Assembly: GCF_021044755.1 (NCBI RefSeq)
Contig: NZ_JAJNOR010000002.1
Span: forward strand, 124,001 to 188,000
Direction of reading: 5' to 3'
Length of the DNA stretch: 64,000 bases
From: Lientehia hominis
GTDB taxonomy: Bacteria; Bacillota; Clostridia; Lachnospirales; Lachnospiraceae
Below the pieces are notes generated by a model, which did no database searches, was not told the origin of the DNA, and saw only the letters and a program-made list of their open reading frames with translations. Positions 56,345 to 64,000 of this stretch are shown in pieces. The translations under genes were made by a program, and so were the position numbers. Every line of letters begins with the position of its first letter. Position 1 is the stretch's first letter.

Positions 56345-56893
56345 TCACTGTTTCATAATGCTCAGGATCATCTGAGCGGTCTCCGCCATATTGGTGCCGC
56401 TGTCCATACTGCATTTTTGTATATAGCGATGCGCTTCCGTTTCTGTCATATTATTGCGCTCCATCAGGACCTCTTTTGCTTTCAGGATAGCCTCTTTGTC
56501 TTCTGCGCTTCTCTGCCTCGGGCACTCTCTCAGTTTTCTGCGCCTTCTGACCAGCGTTTCCTCCATCATGGTCAGGGTATCAATGAGATCATGAAGGCGG
56601 AGCGGCATGCTGACACACACCAGATTGTCGGCTGTGCATTCCCCCCAGTACTGCTGAGATGCCACCAAAAGCATCTGAAAGCCATCCGGGAGATAATCAT
56701 AAAGCTCTGCATACCTCATATCCGCAAACCGGTATCCGCATACCACTACCCCGTCATTCAGGCTGTCAGTATAGTTCAGGACCTGAGCACCCGTGGTACA
56801 GACAGCTGTGACGTTGAAACCATTCCGGGTCAGGATATTCCGGATGTTCTTCGCATCCTCCGCCTTGGGAAAGACCACTATAATATTAGCCAC
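56345..56893 (-). CDS. ANTAR-domain RNA-binding antiterminator
   Basis: 182 residues. The first 120 form a receiver-like domain with degenerate acidic residues (MANIIVVFPKAEDAKNIRNIL), then a helical linker and an ANTAR domain at about 125-180 (EDKEAILKAKEVLMERNNMTETEAHRYIQ). ANTAR proteins bind hairpins in leader RNAs to prevent termination. It lies between glnA and dapF, 38 bp after glnA, and a hairpin with a T run in the glnA leader is a likely target. The start is GTG with GGAGG upstream. Confidence 0.93.
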   Translation of the reverse strand: MANIIVVFPKAEDAKNIRNILTRNGFNVTAVCTTGAQVLNYTDSLNDGVVVCGYRFADMRYAELYDYLPDGFQMLLVASQQYWGECTADNLVCVSMPLRLHDLIDTLTMMEETLVRRRRKLRECPRQRSAEDKEAILKAKEVLMERNNMTETEAHRYIQKCSMDSGTNMAETAQMILSIMKQ

Positions 56894-56931
56894 GCTGTCA
56901 CCTCCAAGTCAACTTCCGGGTCAGATCTGAT

Positions 56932-58272
56932 CTAATAACGGTTCAGGTACTCCTTGATCTCCCATTCAGTCACTTGTCTGCGATATGTGTTCCATTCCTG
57001 TCTCTTGGCACGGATATACTGTCCTGCGACCGCCTCTCCTATTACTTCTACAATAAACCTGTCATCCTCCAGCGCGTTTATCGCATCGCACATGTTTTTA
57101 GGAAGCCGCTCGATGTCTAGATTCCTTCGTTCTTCATCTGTCCAGGCGGACACGTTGGTATCCACGCTGGGAGCCAGCAAAAGCTTTTCCTCAATTCCCT
57201 GTAGCCCTGCTGCCAGACAGGCGGCAAACGCCAGATATGGATTGGCGGTTGGATCAGGAGACCGCAGCTCCAGCTTCGCATGAGTTCCAATGACCGACGG
57301 CACGCGGAGAAGCGCAAAGGTGGTCTCTGCGGACCAGGTGGCGTATACCGGGGCTTCAAAACCGGGGGTAAGGCGTTTATATGAGTTGACGAGCGGGTTG
57401 GTAAGCGCCGTGATGGCGCCGATGTGTCTCAGGATGCCTGCCATGAAGCAGCGTGCGGTCTCACTGATTTTATATGCATCATCCTTATCATAAAATACAT
57501 CATTTCCTTCTTCATCCCAGAGGGACATGTTGATATGCATCCCAGATCCGTCCACATCCGATTTTGGTTTCGGCATGAAGGTCGCGTGAAGGCCGTGCCG
57601 CTTTGCTATGGATTTCACCGTCATCTTAAAGGTGAGCAGATTGTCCGCTGTGTTCAGAACATCGCTGTATTTAAAGTCCACCTCATGCTGACCGGGAGCT
57701 TTTTCATGATGGGAAGATTTTACTTCAAACCCCATTTCCTCCAGGTTAAGAACAATATCGCGGCGGACATTTTCGGCAAAGTCCACCGGACCGACATCGA
57801 AATATCCGGCGTGCTCATGGGTAACGGTAGTCGGCATCCCGCCATCGTCAATATGGAACAAAAAGAATTCACATTCCGGCTCCACTTTAAAAACATATCC
57901 CATCTTCTTCGCCTTTTCCACAACCCTCTTCAGAACCATGCGGGTATCCGCTGCATAAGGGGTGCCGTCCGCATTATAGACATTGCAGATCAGACGGGCC
58001 ACCTTTCCCTGCTGAGGACGCCATGGAAAAATCTCAAACGTGTTCAAATCCGGCCTGAGGAACAGATCTGTCTTTGACAGCTCTCCATATCCGTTGATGG
58101 ATACACCGTCAAAGCTGCACTCATCGTTCAGAGCCTTCTCCAGCTGGCTGGCTGTGATCGCCATATTTTTCAGCACGCCGAAAATATCCGGAAACTGAAG
58201 ACGTACAAACTCCACGTCCTCTTCTTCTGCCATGCGGAGGATATCCTCTTTGGTATATCTGTTTTCACTCAT
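56932..58272 (-). CDS. glnA: type I glutamine synthetase
   Basis: 446 residues. Makes glutamine from glutamate, ammonia and ATP. Family motifs include VEPECEFFLF, SDVDGSGMHINMSLW, TWSAETTFALLRVPSV and LELRSPDPTANPYLAFA. The length is that of GSI-alpha, with no adenylylation site. AAAGGAG precedes the ATG. It is followed by an ANTAR regulator and preceded by a promoter and an attenuator-like hairpin, so leader-mediated nitrogen control is likely. Confidence 0.97.
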   Translation of the reverse strand: MSENRYTKEDILRMAEEEDVEFVRLQFPDIFGVLKNMAITASQLEKALNDECSFDGVSINGYGELSKTDLFLRPDLNTFEIFPWRPQQGKVARLICNVYNADGTPYAADTRMVLKRVVEKAKKMGYVFKVEPECEFFLFHIDDGGMPTTVTHEHAGYFDVGPVDFAENVRRDIVLNLEEMGFEVKSSHHEKAPGQHEVDFKYSDVLNTADNLLTFKMTVKSIAKRHGLHATFMPKPKSDVDGSGMHINMSLWDEEGNDVFYDKDDAYKISETARCFMAGILRHIGAITALTNPLVNSYKRLTPGFEAPVYATWSAETTFALLRVPSVIGTHAKLELRSPDPTANPYLAFAACLAAGLQGIEEKLLLAPSVDTNVSAWTDEERRNLDIERLPKNMCDAINALEDDRFIVEVIGEAVAGQYIRAKRQEWNTYRRQVTEWEIKEYLNRY

Positions 58273-58297
58273 ATGACACCGCTCCTTTTTTTATACT

Positions 58298-58334
58298 AAA
58301 AACGGGCGTACTTCCTTATATAGAAGAAACGCCC
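58298..58334 (-). terminator. attenuator-like hairpin in the glnA leader
   Basis: GGGCGT and ACGCCC close a hairpin whose upper stem pairs CTTCT/GGAAG with a loop of about six nt, followed by GTTTTT. It lies within the first 50 nt of the transcript and is a candidate target of the ANTAR protein encoded next to glnA. Confidence 0.7.
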
Positions 58335-58347
58335 TTGTTCTCCTTAA

Positions 58348-58376
58348 ATGATAACAGGGCATTTCCTATTTGTCAA
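58348..58376 (-). promoter_or_regulatory. sigma-A promoter of glnA
   Basis: Perfect TTGACA at 58371-58376 and TATCAT at 58348-58353 with a 17-bp spacer. The -35 overlaps the final codons of hisC. Confidence 0.85.
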
Positions 58377-59431
58377 CGATGCAGATAGCTTTCGAGAAAA
58401 TCAAAAAGAATATCCATCTGTTCATCCGTGCCGATAGTGATCCGCAGATACTGGTCAATCCTCGGCGCATCAAAAAACCTCACATAGATGTCTTCCTTTT
58501 TCAATGCCTCAAACAGCTCCCTTGCATCAGCGCCAGGTTGTCTGGCAAATATAAAGTTGGCACTCGGTTCGGGATAGACGAACCCCAGACGGGACAGACG
58601 TTTCTTCGACCGTTCTCTCGTAGCCTTGATCTTTCCGATCGTCTCCTGAAAATAAGCTTCCGATTTGACGGCTTCCGTCCCCAGGCAAAGGGAAGTCTGG
58701 TTCATGGTATAAGAGTTAAAGGAATACTTTACGTCATTCAGCGCCTTTATCAACGTCTTGTTTCCCATCGCGTAGCCAATCCGCATGCCGGCCATGGAAC
58801 GGGATTTGGAAAAAGTCTGGACGACCAGAAGGTTCTCATATTTGGAGAGCAGTCCGAGGGCAGATTCTCCTCCAAAGTCTATATACGCCTCATCCACGAT
58901 CACGACCACATCCTGGTTGTGGACAATGATGTCCTCCACGTCCCCGATTCCCATGGCAAGAGACGTAGGAGCATTGGGATTCGGGAAGATCACGCCTCCG
59001 TTCTCCTTATAATAATCTTCCTTCCGAATCCGGAATTCTTCATCCAAAGCCGGCCTCTCGTATGGAATTCTGTAAAGATCTGCCCACACACTGTAAAAAG
59101 AATAGGATATGTCGGGAAACAGAATCGGTTTCTCAGAATTAAAAAAAGTAAGAAATGCCATTGCCAGAACGTCATCGGAACCGACTCCCACAAAAACCTG
59201 ATCTGAATCCAGGCCATACCGCCCCGCCAGAGCATCCACCAGAACGGTTGCCGAAGGGTCCGGATAAAGTCTCAGCTTCCCCGTTTCAAAGCTCCTCGCC
59301 GCCTCACACACCGACGGCGCCGGGTCATAAGGATTCTCGTTGGTGTTCAGCTTTATCATCCGCTCTTTTTTCGGCTGTTCACCGGGCACATAAGGTACTA
59401 CTTTTCTGATATTCGCTTCCCAGGGTCTCAT
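58373..59431 (-). CDS. hisC: histidinol-phosphate aminotransferase
   Basis: 352 residues, fold-type I PLP enzyme of histidine biosynthesis. The PLP-Lys motif is TFSKSRSMAGMRIGYA, with LNTNENPYDPAPSV and the C-terminal VRFFDAPRIDQYLRITIG typical for HisC. Members of the group may also act on other aromatic or cobamide precursors. It starts two bases after the VanZ-like gene's stop. No other his gene is in the window. Confidence 0.93.
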   Translation of the reverse strand: MRPWEANIRKVVPYVPGEQPKKERMIKLNTNENPYDPAPSVCEAARSFETGKLRLYPDPSATVLVDALAGRYGLDSDQVFVGVGSDDVLAMAFLTFFNSEKPILFPDISYSFYSVWADLYRIPYERPALDEEFRIRKEDYYKENGGVIFPNPNAPTSLAMGIGDVEDIIVHNQDVVVIVDEAYIDFGGESALGLLSKYENLLVVQTFSKSRSMAGMRIGYAMGNKTLIKALNDVKYSFNSYTMNQTSLCLGTEAVKSEAYFQETIGKIKATRERSKKRLSRLGFVYPEPSANFIFARQPGADARELFEALKKEDIYVRFFDAPRIDQYLRITIGTDEQMDILFDFLESYLHR

Positions 59432-59432
59432 G

Positions 59433-59915
59433 TTATCCTCTTCCTTCTTTCGTTAAGTCCTTCCAGTCAATCTGTTCCTGTATCTTTCTCTGCCGTTTCT
59501 CCTTCATCCAAACAGCCAAGAAGAACAAAGCGGCTCCCAGAGCCGCCCCCGACCCGTCTATCAACACATCGCGGACTGCCGGTGTCCGGCCTCCAGAGAA
59601 TATCTGATGGAACTCATCGGTCGCCGCATACAGAACAGAGAAAAGCCACGCTGCCGCGCCCTGCCTTTTCCTTCCCAGAGATGGAAATGTGGAAAAAAAA
59701 CCGGACAAAAGAACAGCCAGAACCACATACTCCGCCATATGGGCCCCTTTTCGGATCAACCACTCCGGTAGATGAAGAGCCGACGACACGGTAATACTGA
59801 TTGTTCCGGAGGCTTCTCCATCCTGAGCAGAAAACGTAAAAATGACCAGCATCCAAAGTAACGACAGCGCCAGAAAAATCCAGCGCCTGCCGGGTACGCT
59901 CCTTCTACGCTTCAT
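59433..59915 (-). CDS. VanZ-like membrane protein
   Basis: A 160-residue VanZ-like protein with four membrane segments and the FTFSAQDGEAS, KGAHMAEYVVLAVLL and AATDEFHQIFSGGRTPAVRDVLIDGSGAALG motifs. It overlaps glmM by 11 bp and hisC starts two nt after it. VanZ of glycopeptide clusters gives low teicoplanin resistance; most family members are housekeeping and of unknown role, so resistance should not be inferred. Confidence 0.9.
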   Translation of the reverse strand: MKRRRSVPGRRWIFLALSLLWMLVIFTFSAQDGEASGTISITVSSALHLPEWLIRKGAHMAEYVVLAVLLSGFFSTFPSLGRKRQGAAAWLFSVLYAATDEFHQIFSGGRTPAVRDVLIDGSGAALGAALFFLAVWMKEKRQRKIQEQIDWKDLTKEGRG

Positions 59916-61254
59916 GTCCCTTTGCCTTTATGACTTCGAGTACATCTGAAACGTATTTTTCGCAAAGTTCATCTGTCTTCGCTTCCACCATGACGCGGAT
60001 CAGCGGCTCTGTTCCGCTCTCCCGGACCAGAATCCTGCCGTCGTTTCCAAGAGCGTCCGCCACTTTTTCCACTGCTTTTTTCACATCGGCATCTTCCCTC
60101 GCCTCCGGCTTGCTCTTTACCCGGATATTTTTAAGGAGCTGAGGATAGATGTCCACCGGTGAGGTCAGTTTTCCAAGCTTCTCCTTTTTTTCCAGCATCA
60201 CTTCCATCAGCTTCAGAGAGGTCAGAATGCCGTCTCCCGTGGAAGCATATTTGCTGAATATGATATGTCCGGACTGCTCGCCGCCCAGGCGGTGTCCGTT
60301 GTTTACCATATTTTCATATACGAACCGGTCGCCCACATTCGTTTTCTCATAACGGATGCCGGCAATATCCAGAGCTTTATAAAGGCCAATGTTGGACATG
60401 ACCGTCGTCACCACCGTATTTGTATCCAGCATTCCCCGTTCCTTCATATACAGGCCGCAGATATAAAGGATCAGGTCTCCGTCCACCACGCGGCCGTTTT
60501 CATCCACCGCGATACACCGGTCGGCATCTCCGTCGTAAGCGAATCCCACATCCAGCTGATTCTCCACCACATATTTCTGCAGGACTTCAATATGAGTGGA
60601 ACCGCAGTTCAGGTTGATATTCGTGCCGTCCGGCTCATTGTTTATCACATACGTTTTGGCGCCCAGTGCGTCAAATACGTTTTTGGCTATGGAAAATGCA
60701 CTGCCGTTAGAGCAGTCCAGGCCCACCCTCATGCCTTTATAGGAGCGTGTGGCAAGAGAGATCAAATATCCGACATACCGGTTTCTTCCCTGAGAATAGT
60801 CAGCGGCCCTGCCGATCTCTTCCCGGACAGCAAACGGAATCTCACCTGTCACTCCGTCTATATATGCCTCGATCTTGTCGCTCACTTCTTCTTCCAGCTT
60901 TTCTCCTCTGCCGTTCAGGACCTTGATCCCGTTGTCATAAAAAGGGTTATGGCTGGCAGAGATCATGATGCCGCAGTCGAAGTCCTCGGTCCGCACAACA
61001 TAAGACACGCTGGGAGTTGTTGTCACATGAAGCAGATAGGCGTCAGCTCCTGAGGCCGTCAGGCCCGCCACCAGAGAATATTCAAACATATAACTGCTTC
61101 TTCTGGTATCCTTACCGATCACCACCCGGCATTTCCTGCCGTTTTCCTGACTGTAATACCAGCCCAGGAATCGTCCTACCTTATACGCGTGTTCCACTGT
61201 CAGTACTTTATTGGCCTCTCCGCGGAAGCCATCCGTGCCAAAATACTTACCCAT
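59905..61254 (-). CDS. glmM: phosphoglucosamine mutase
   Basis: 449 residues. Converts glucosamine-6-phosphate to glucosamine-1-phosphate for UDP-GlcNAc and cell wall. The phosphoserine loop ISASHNPFYDNGIK, the Mg-binding DGDADR and the phosphate-binding RESGTEPLIRVM are all present. GGAG precedes the ATG. It is encoded between dTDP-rhamnose genes and VanZ/hisC, a run of envelope-sugar functions. Confidence 0.97.
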   Translation of the reverse strand: MGKYFGTDGFRGEANKVLTVEHAYKVGRFLGWYYSQENGRKCRVVIGKDTRRSSYMFEYSLVAGLTASGADAYLLHVTTTPSVSYVVRTEDFDCGIMISASHNPFYDNGIKVLNGRGEKLEEEVSDKIEAYIDGVTGEIPFAVREEIGRAADYSQGRNRYVGYLISLATRSYKGMRVGLDCSNGSAFSIAKNVFDALGAKTYVINNEPDGTNINLNCGSTHIEVLQKYVVENQLDVGFAYDGDADRCIAVDENGRVVDGDLILYICGLYMKERGMLDTNTVVTTVMSNIGLYKALDIAGIRYEKTNVGDRFVYENMVNNGHRLGGEQSGHIIFSKYASTGDGILTSLKLMEVMLEKKEKLGKLTSPVDIYPQLLKNIRVKSKPEAREDADVKKAVEKVADALGNDGRILVRESGTEPLIRVMVEAKTDELCEKYVSDVLEVIKAKGHEA

Positions 61255-61371
61255 ATCATTCTCCTATCTTCCAGTCAATCGATACTTTCTTAGAGCAGGA
61301 AAAGGTTCCAGGACAACTGTCTCGAAACCTCTTCTCCATATATTCTATGGCCGCCTTCCGGCTTCTCATGC

Positions 61372-62217
61372 TTATTTTCCAAGAGCCTTCAGGTATCTTT
61401 TCAAGGCGTCCTGCCAGGAGGGAAGCCTTTCAAATCCATTTTCCTCCAGCTTATCCTTAGACATCCGACTGTTCTGAGGCCTTTTCGCCTTCGCCGTAAA
61501 TTCATTGCTGCTGACCGGGGTCACCTTCACATCCATGCCCGCCTGCCTGAATATCTCCCGGGCAAACTCATACCAGCTGCAAAGTCCCTCGTTGGTGGCA
61601 TGATATCTTCCGTATTTTTCTGTCTGCACCATATCCACCAGCAGCCGGGCCAGATCATAGGTATAGGTGGGAGAACCGATCTGATCATCCACCACGCTCA
61701 CGGCTCCTTTTTCGTCGCCGAGACGCAGCATGGTCTTTATGAAGTTCTTTCCATTCACGCCAAATACCCACGCTATGCGGACAATGAAATACTTCGTCAA
61801 ATGCTTTTCCACCGCCAGCTCACCCTCATATTTCGCTTCGCCGTATGCATTGAGCGGATTCCGGCTGTCGTCCGGCTCCCAGGGCCTGGTACCCTGGCCG
61901 TCAAACACATAGTCGGTGCTGATATATATCATCTTTATATCCAACTCTCTGCAGACCACGGCAATATTTTCCGTGCCTCCGGCATTGATTCTCCGGCAGA
62001 GCTCCATATTGTCCTCCGCCGCGTCCACTGCCGTATAAGCGGCACAATGAATCACCGCGTCCACTCCGGCCTCAGTGATGACTCTCCTCACTGCCTCCGC
62101 ATCAGTAATGTCCATTTCTTCAATGTCCACTCCAACAGCTTCTATATCCCTTTTGGCCAGCTCATTCATCACATCATAGCCCAGCTGACCCTTTACGCCT
62201 GTTACCAGAACCTTCAT
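61372..62217 (-). CDS. rfbD: dTDP-4-dehydrorhamnose reductase
   Basis: 281 residues of the SDR family. The Rossmann motif is GVKGQLGYDV and the catalytic Tyr-Lys pair is in YGEAKYEGE; the ISTDYVFDG signature is typical of RmlD. Last step of dTDP-L-rhamnose synthesis. It lies 28 bp after rfbB and 117 bp before glmM. Confidence 0.96.
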   Translation of the reverse strand: MKVLVTGVKGQLGYDVMNELAKRDIEAVGVDIEEMDITDAEAVRRVITEAGVDAVIHCAAYTAVDAAEDNMELCRRINAGGTENIAVVCRELDIKMIYISTDYVFDGQGTRPWEPDDSRNPLNAYGEAKYEGELAVEKHLTKYFIVRIAWVFGVNGKNFIKTMLRLGDEKGAVSVVDDQIGSPTYTYDLARLLVDMVQTEKYGRYHATNEGLCSWYEFAREIFRQAGMDVKVTPVSSNEFTAKAKRPQNSRMSKDKLEENGFERLPSWQDALKRYLKALGK

Positions 62218-62245
62218 GTCTTTGTCTCCCTATCATCTGCACTAC

Positions 62246-63274
62246 TCAGTCATGTAACCGGCCGCCGTACATTTTCTCAAAATAATTGCTGTATTCTCCG
62301 CTCAGGATATGCTTCCACCAGTCCTGATTGTCCAAATACCACTGAATGGTCATTTCAATGCCTGTATCAAAGGTATACTGGGGCTTCCAGCCGAGCTGCG
62401 TCTCAATCTTTGTGGGATCAATGGCATAGCGGCGGTCATGGCCGGGCCTGTCCGTCACATATTGAATGAGGCTTTCAGGCTTGCTGAGAGCTCTCAGGAT
62501 GGTCTTCACCACTTCCAGATTCGTACGCTCATTGTGCCCTCCGATATTATAAATCTCTCCTACCGTCCCTTTCCGGATAATCAAGTCAATGGCCGCACAG
62601 TGGTCGGAAACGTGAAGCCAGTCGCGGACATTTTCTCCTTTTCCATATACCGGAAGGCTTTCATCTGCCAAAGCCCGGCTGATCATCAAGGGGATCAGCT
62701 TCTCCGGGAAATGATAAGGTCCATAATTATTGGAACATCTCGATACCGTTACCGGCATGCCAAAGGTCCTGTAATACGCAAGGACAAAAAGATCGGCACT
62801 CGCCTTGCTGGCTGAGTAGGGACTGGAGGTGTGTATCGGAGTCTCCTCCGTAAAGAAGAGGTCAGGCCTGTCTAAAGGCAGATCTCCGTATACTTCATCA
62901 GTGGATACCTGATGATACCGCTTCACCCCGTATGCCCGGGAAGCATCCAGCAGCACCTGAGTGCCAAGCACATTGGTCTGCACAAAAAGTCCCGGATTCG
63001 TGATGGACCGGTCCACATGGCTCTCCGCCGCAAAGTTCACCACCACATCGAATTTTTCTTTTTCAAACAAATCCATGATAAAAGGCCTGTCGGCAATGTC
63101 ACCCTTGACAAACGTATAATTGGGTTTGTCCTCCACCGGCTTAAGTGTCTCCAGATTTCCGGCGTAAGTCAGAAGGTCCAGATTCACGATCTGGTCCTCC
63201 GGATACTTATTTACCATAAAATGTACAAAATTCCCGCCGATAAAACCGGCTCCGCCAGTCACTAAAATCTTCAT
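62246..63274 (-). CDS. rfbB: dTDP-glucose 4,6-dehydratase
   Basis: 342 residues, extended SDR. The NAD motif is GGAGFIGGNF, with VSTDEVYGDL and the YSASKASADL catalytic pair. Second step of dTDP-rhamnose synthesis, 48 bp after rfbA. rfbC (the 3,5-epimerase) is not in the visible part of the cluster. Confidence 0.97.
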   Translation of the reverse strand: MKILVTGGAGFIGGNFVHFMVNKYPEDQIVNLDLLTYAGNLETLKPVEDKPNYTFVKGDIADRPFIMDLFEKEKFDVVVNFAAESHVDRSITNPGLFVQTNVLGTQVLLDASRAYGVKRYHQVSTDEVYGDLPLDRPDLFFTEETPIHTSSPYSASKASADLFVLAYYRTFGMPVTVSRCSNNYGPYHFPEKLIPLMISRALADESLPVYGKGENVRDWLHVSDHCAAIDLIIRKGTVGEIYNIGGHNERTNLEVVKTILRALSKPESLIQYVTDRPGHDRRYAIDPTKIETQLGWKPQYTFDTGIEMTIQWYLDNQDWWKHILSGEYSNYFEKMYGGRLHD

Positions 63275-63322
63275 GTCATTTCCTCACTTTTTCTATCTTG
63301 CTTTCCGCATTGGAAGCTGCCG

Positions 63323-64000
63323 TCAGTCAAATTTCTTATCAATATATTTCCCATCCATGACATCCTTCAGATAGGCTCCATACTGGTTCTTCTTTAATAC
63401 CTCATATGTCTTCATCAGCTCATCTTTGCTGATCCATCCGCGCAGATATGCAATTTCTTCCAGACAGGCTATTTTACGGTGCTGATGAGTCTCCACCGTC
63501 TTCACAAAATTTGTGGCATCCACCAGGGATTCATGAGTCCCCGTATCCAGCCAGGTGAAGCCTTGTCCTAAAAGGGTCACTTCCAACTCACCGGCCTCCA
63601 GATAAATCTTATTCAGATCGGTGATCTCCAGTTCTCCGCGGGCGGAAGGCTTCAGGTTCTTTGCGTATTCCACAACCCGGTTGTCGTAAAAATAAAGGCC
63701 TGTCACACAATAATTAGATTTGGGATGGGCCGGCTTCTCCTCCAGGGAGACCGCTTTTCCGTCCTTGTCAAATTCTACAATACCGAACCGCTCCGGATCG
63801 TCCACATAATATCCGAACACAGTCGCTCCCTTATCCTTTGCCGCCGCCTCCTGCAGCCGCTTCGCAAGGCCATGCCCATGAAAGATGTTGTCTCCGAGCA
63901 CCATGGCAACCGAATCGCGGCCGATGAATTCTTCACCGATGATAAATGCCTGGGCCAGTCCGTCGGGGCTGGGCTGTACCGCATAAGACAGTTCGATGCC
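63323..64000 (-). CDS. rfbA: glucose-1-phosphate thymidylyltransferase, 5'-truncated by window edge
   Basis: The 226 C-terminal residues of RfbA. Visible motifs are YAVQPSPDGLAQAFIIGEEF, VLGDNIFHGHG, EKPAHPKSNYCVTGLYFYD and FTWLDTGTHESL. About 65-75 N-terminal residues with the nucleotide-binding loop lie outside the window. First step of dTDP-rhamnose synthesis. It is part of the rfbA-rfbB-rfbD run in the same direction. Confidence 0.95.
   Translation of the reverse strand, partial: GIELSYAVQPSPDGLAQAFIIGEEFIGRDSVAMVLGDNIFHGHGLAKRLQEAAAKDKGATVFGYYVDDPERFGIVEFDKDGKAVSLEEKPAHPKSNYCVTGLYFYDNRVVEYAKNLKPSARGELEITDLNKIYLEAGELEVTLLGQGFTWLDTGTHESLVDATNFVKTVETHQHRKIACLEEIAYLRGWISKDELMKTYEVLKKNQYGAYLKDVMDGKYIDKKFD

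Noticed and set aside
58330..58360. GCCCTGTT/AACAAGGGC as an antiterminator for the glnA leader
   Set aside because: The left arm lies in the promoter spacer and -10, upstream of the predicted transcription start, so it would not be in the RNA.

Overview
The window reads as a chromosomal segment of a Gram-positive anaerobe of the class Clostridia, most likely a Lachnospiraceae gut commensal. The supports are T-box leaders, TTG/GTG starts with strong GGAGG ribosome sites, the SCIFF ranthipeptide system next to secDF-tgt-yajC, gatCAB amidotransferase, dapL (the LL-diaminopimelate aminotransferase route to lysine and peptidoglycan) and a clostridial rpoB/rpoC pair. I assign no species.

Layout. 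1-11.5 kb: folC, a MATE exporter divergent from a LysR regulator, valS behind a T-box, a small RHH/DUF1648 pair, an ABC exporter and an SPFH protein. 11.7-15.1 kb: two copies of a long non-coding repeat flank a GntR-ABC operon; a second MATE gene follows. 16.8-25.4 kb: a hydrolase and rpoBC on their own promoter. 25.6-28.5 kb: a small membrane protein, a third MATE gene and a formate/nitrite-type transporter behind a ZTP-type riboswitch. 28.8-34.1 kb: a minus-strand operon running scfA (SCIFF peptide), scfB (radical SAM maturase), secDF, tgt, yajC. 34.2-41.1 kb: membrane proteins and gatCAB behind a T-box. 41.4-53.9 kb: two converging sugar operons. 54.2-64 kb: glnA with an ANTAR regulator, dapF, dapL, hisC, a VanZ-like gene, glmM and dTDP-rhamnose genes running off the right edge.

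How the genes work together. The sugar region is the main accessory block. The plus operon carries a cupin isomerase-like protein, a ketose 3-epimerase-like TIM barrel, an RpiB-type isomerase and a two-subunit ATP-type dihydroxyacetone-kinase pair. The converging minus operon carries an RpiR regulator broken by a frameshift, an ADP-dependent-type sugar kinase, a XylB-like kinase and a ribose-type ABC importer. Together they look like uptake, epimerisation, phosphorylation and isomerisation of an uncommon ketose, tetrose or pentose whose identity cannot be read from sequence.

The least explained element is the 600/717-bp intergenic repeat pair. It keeps hairpins with a compensatory base-pair change, a GNRA-type loop on the plus strand and a copy-specific extra arm of two hairpins, while its reading frames are not maintained. 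It looks like a large structured RNA or a non-autonomous mobile element.
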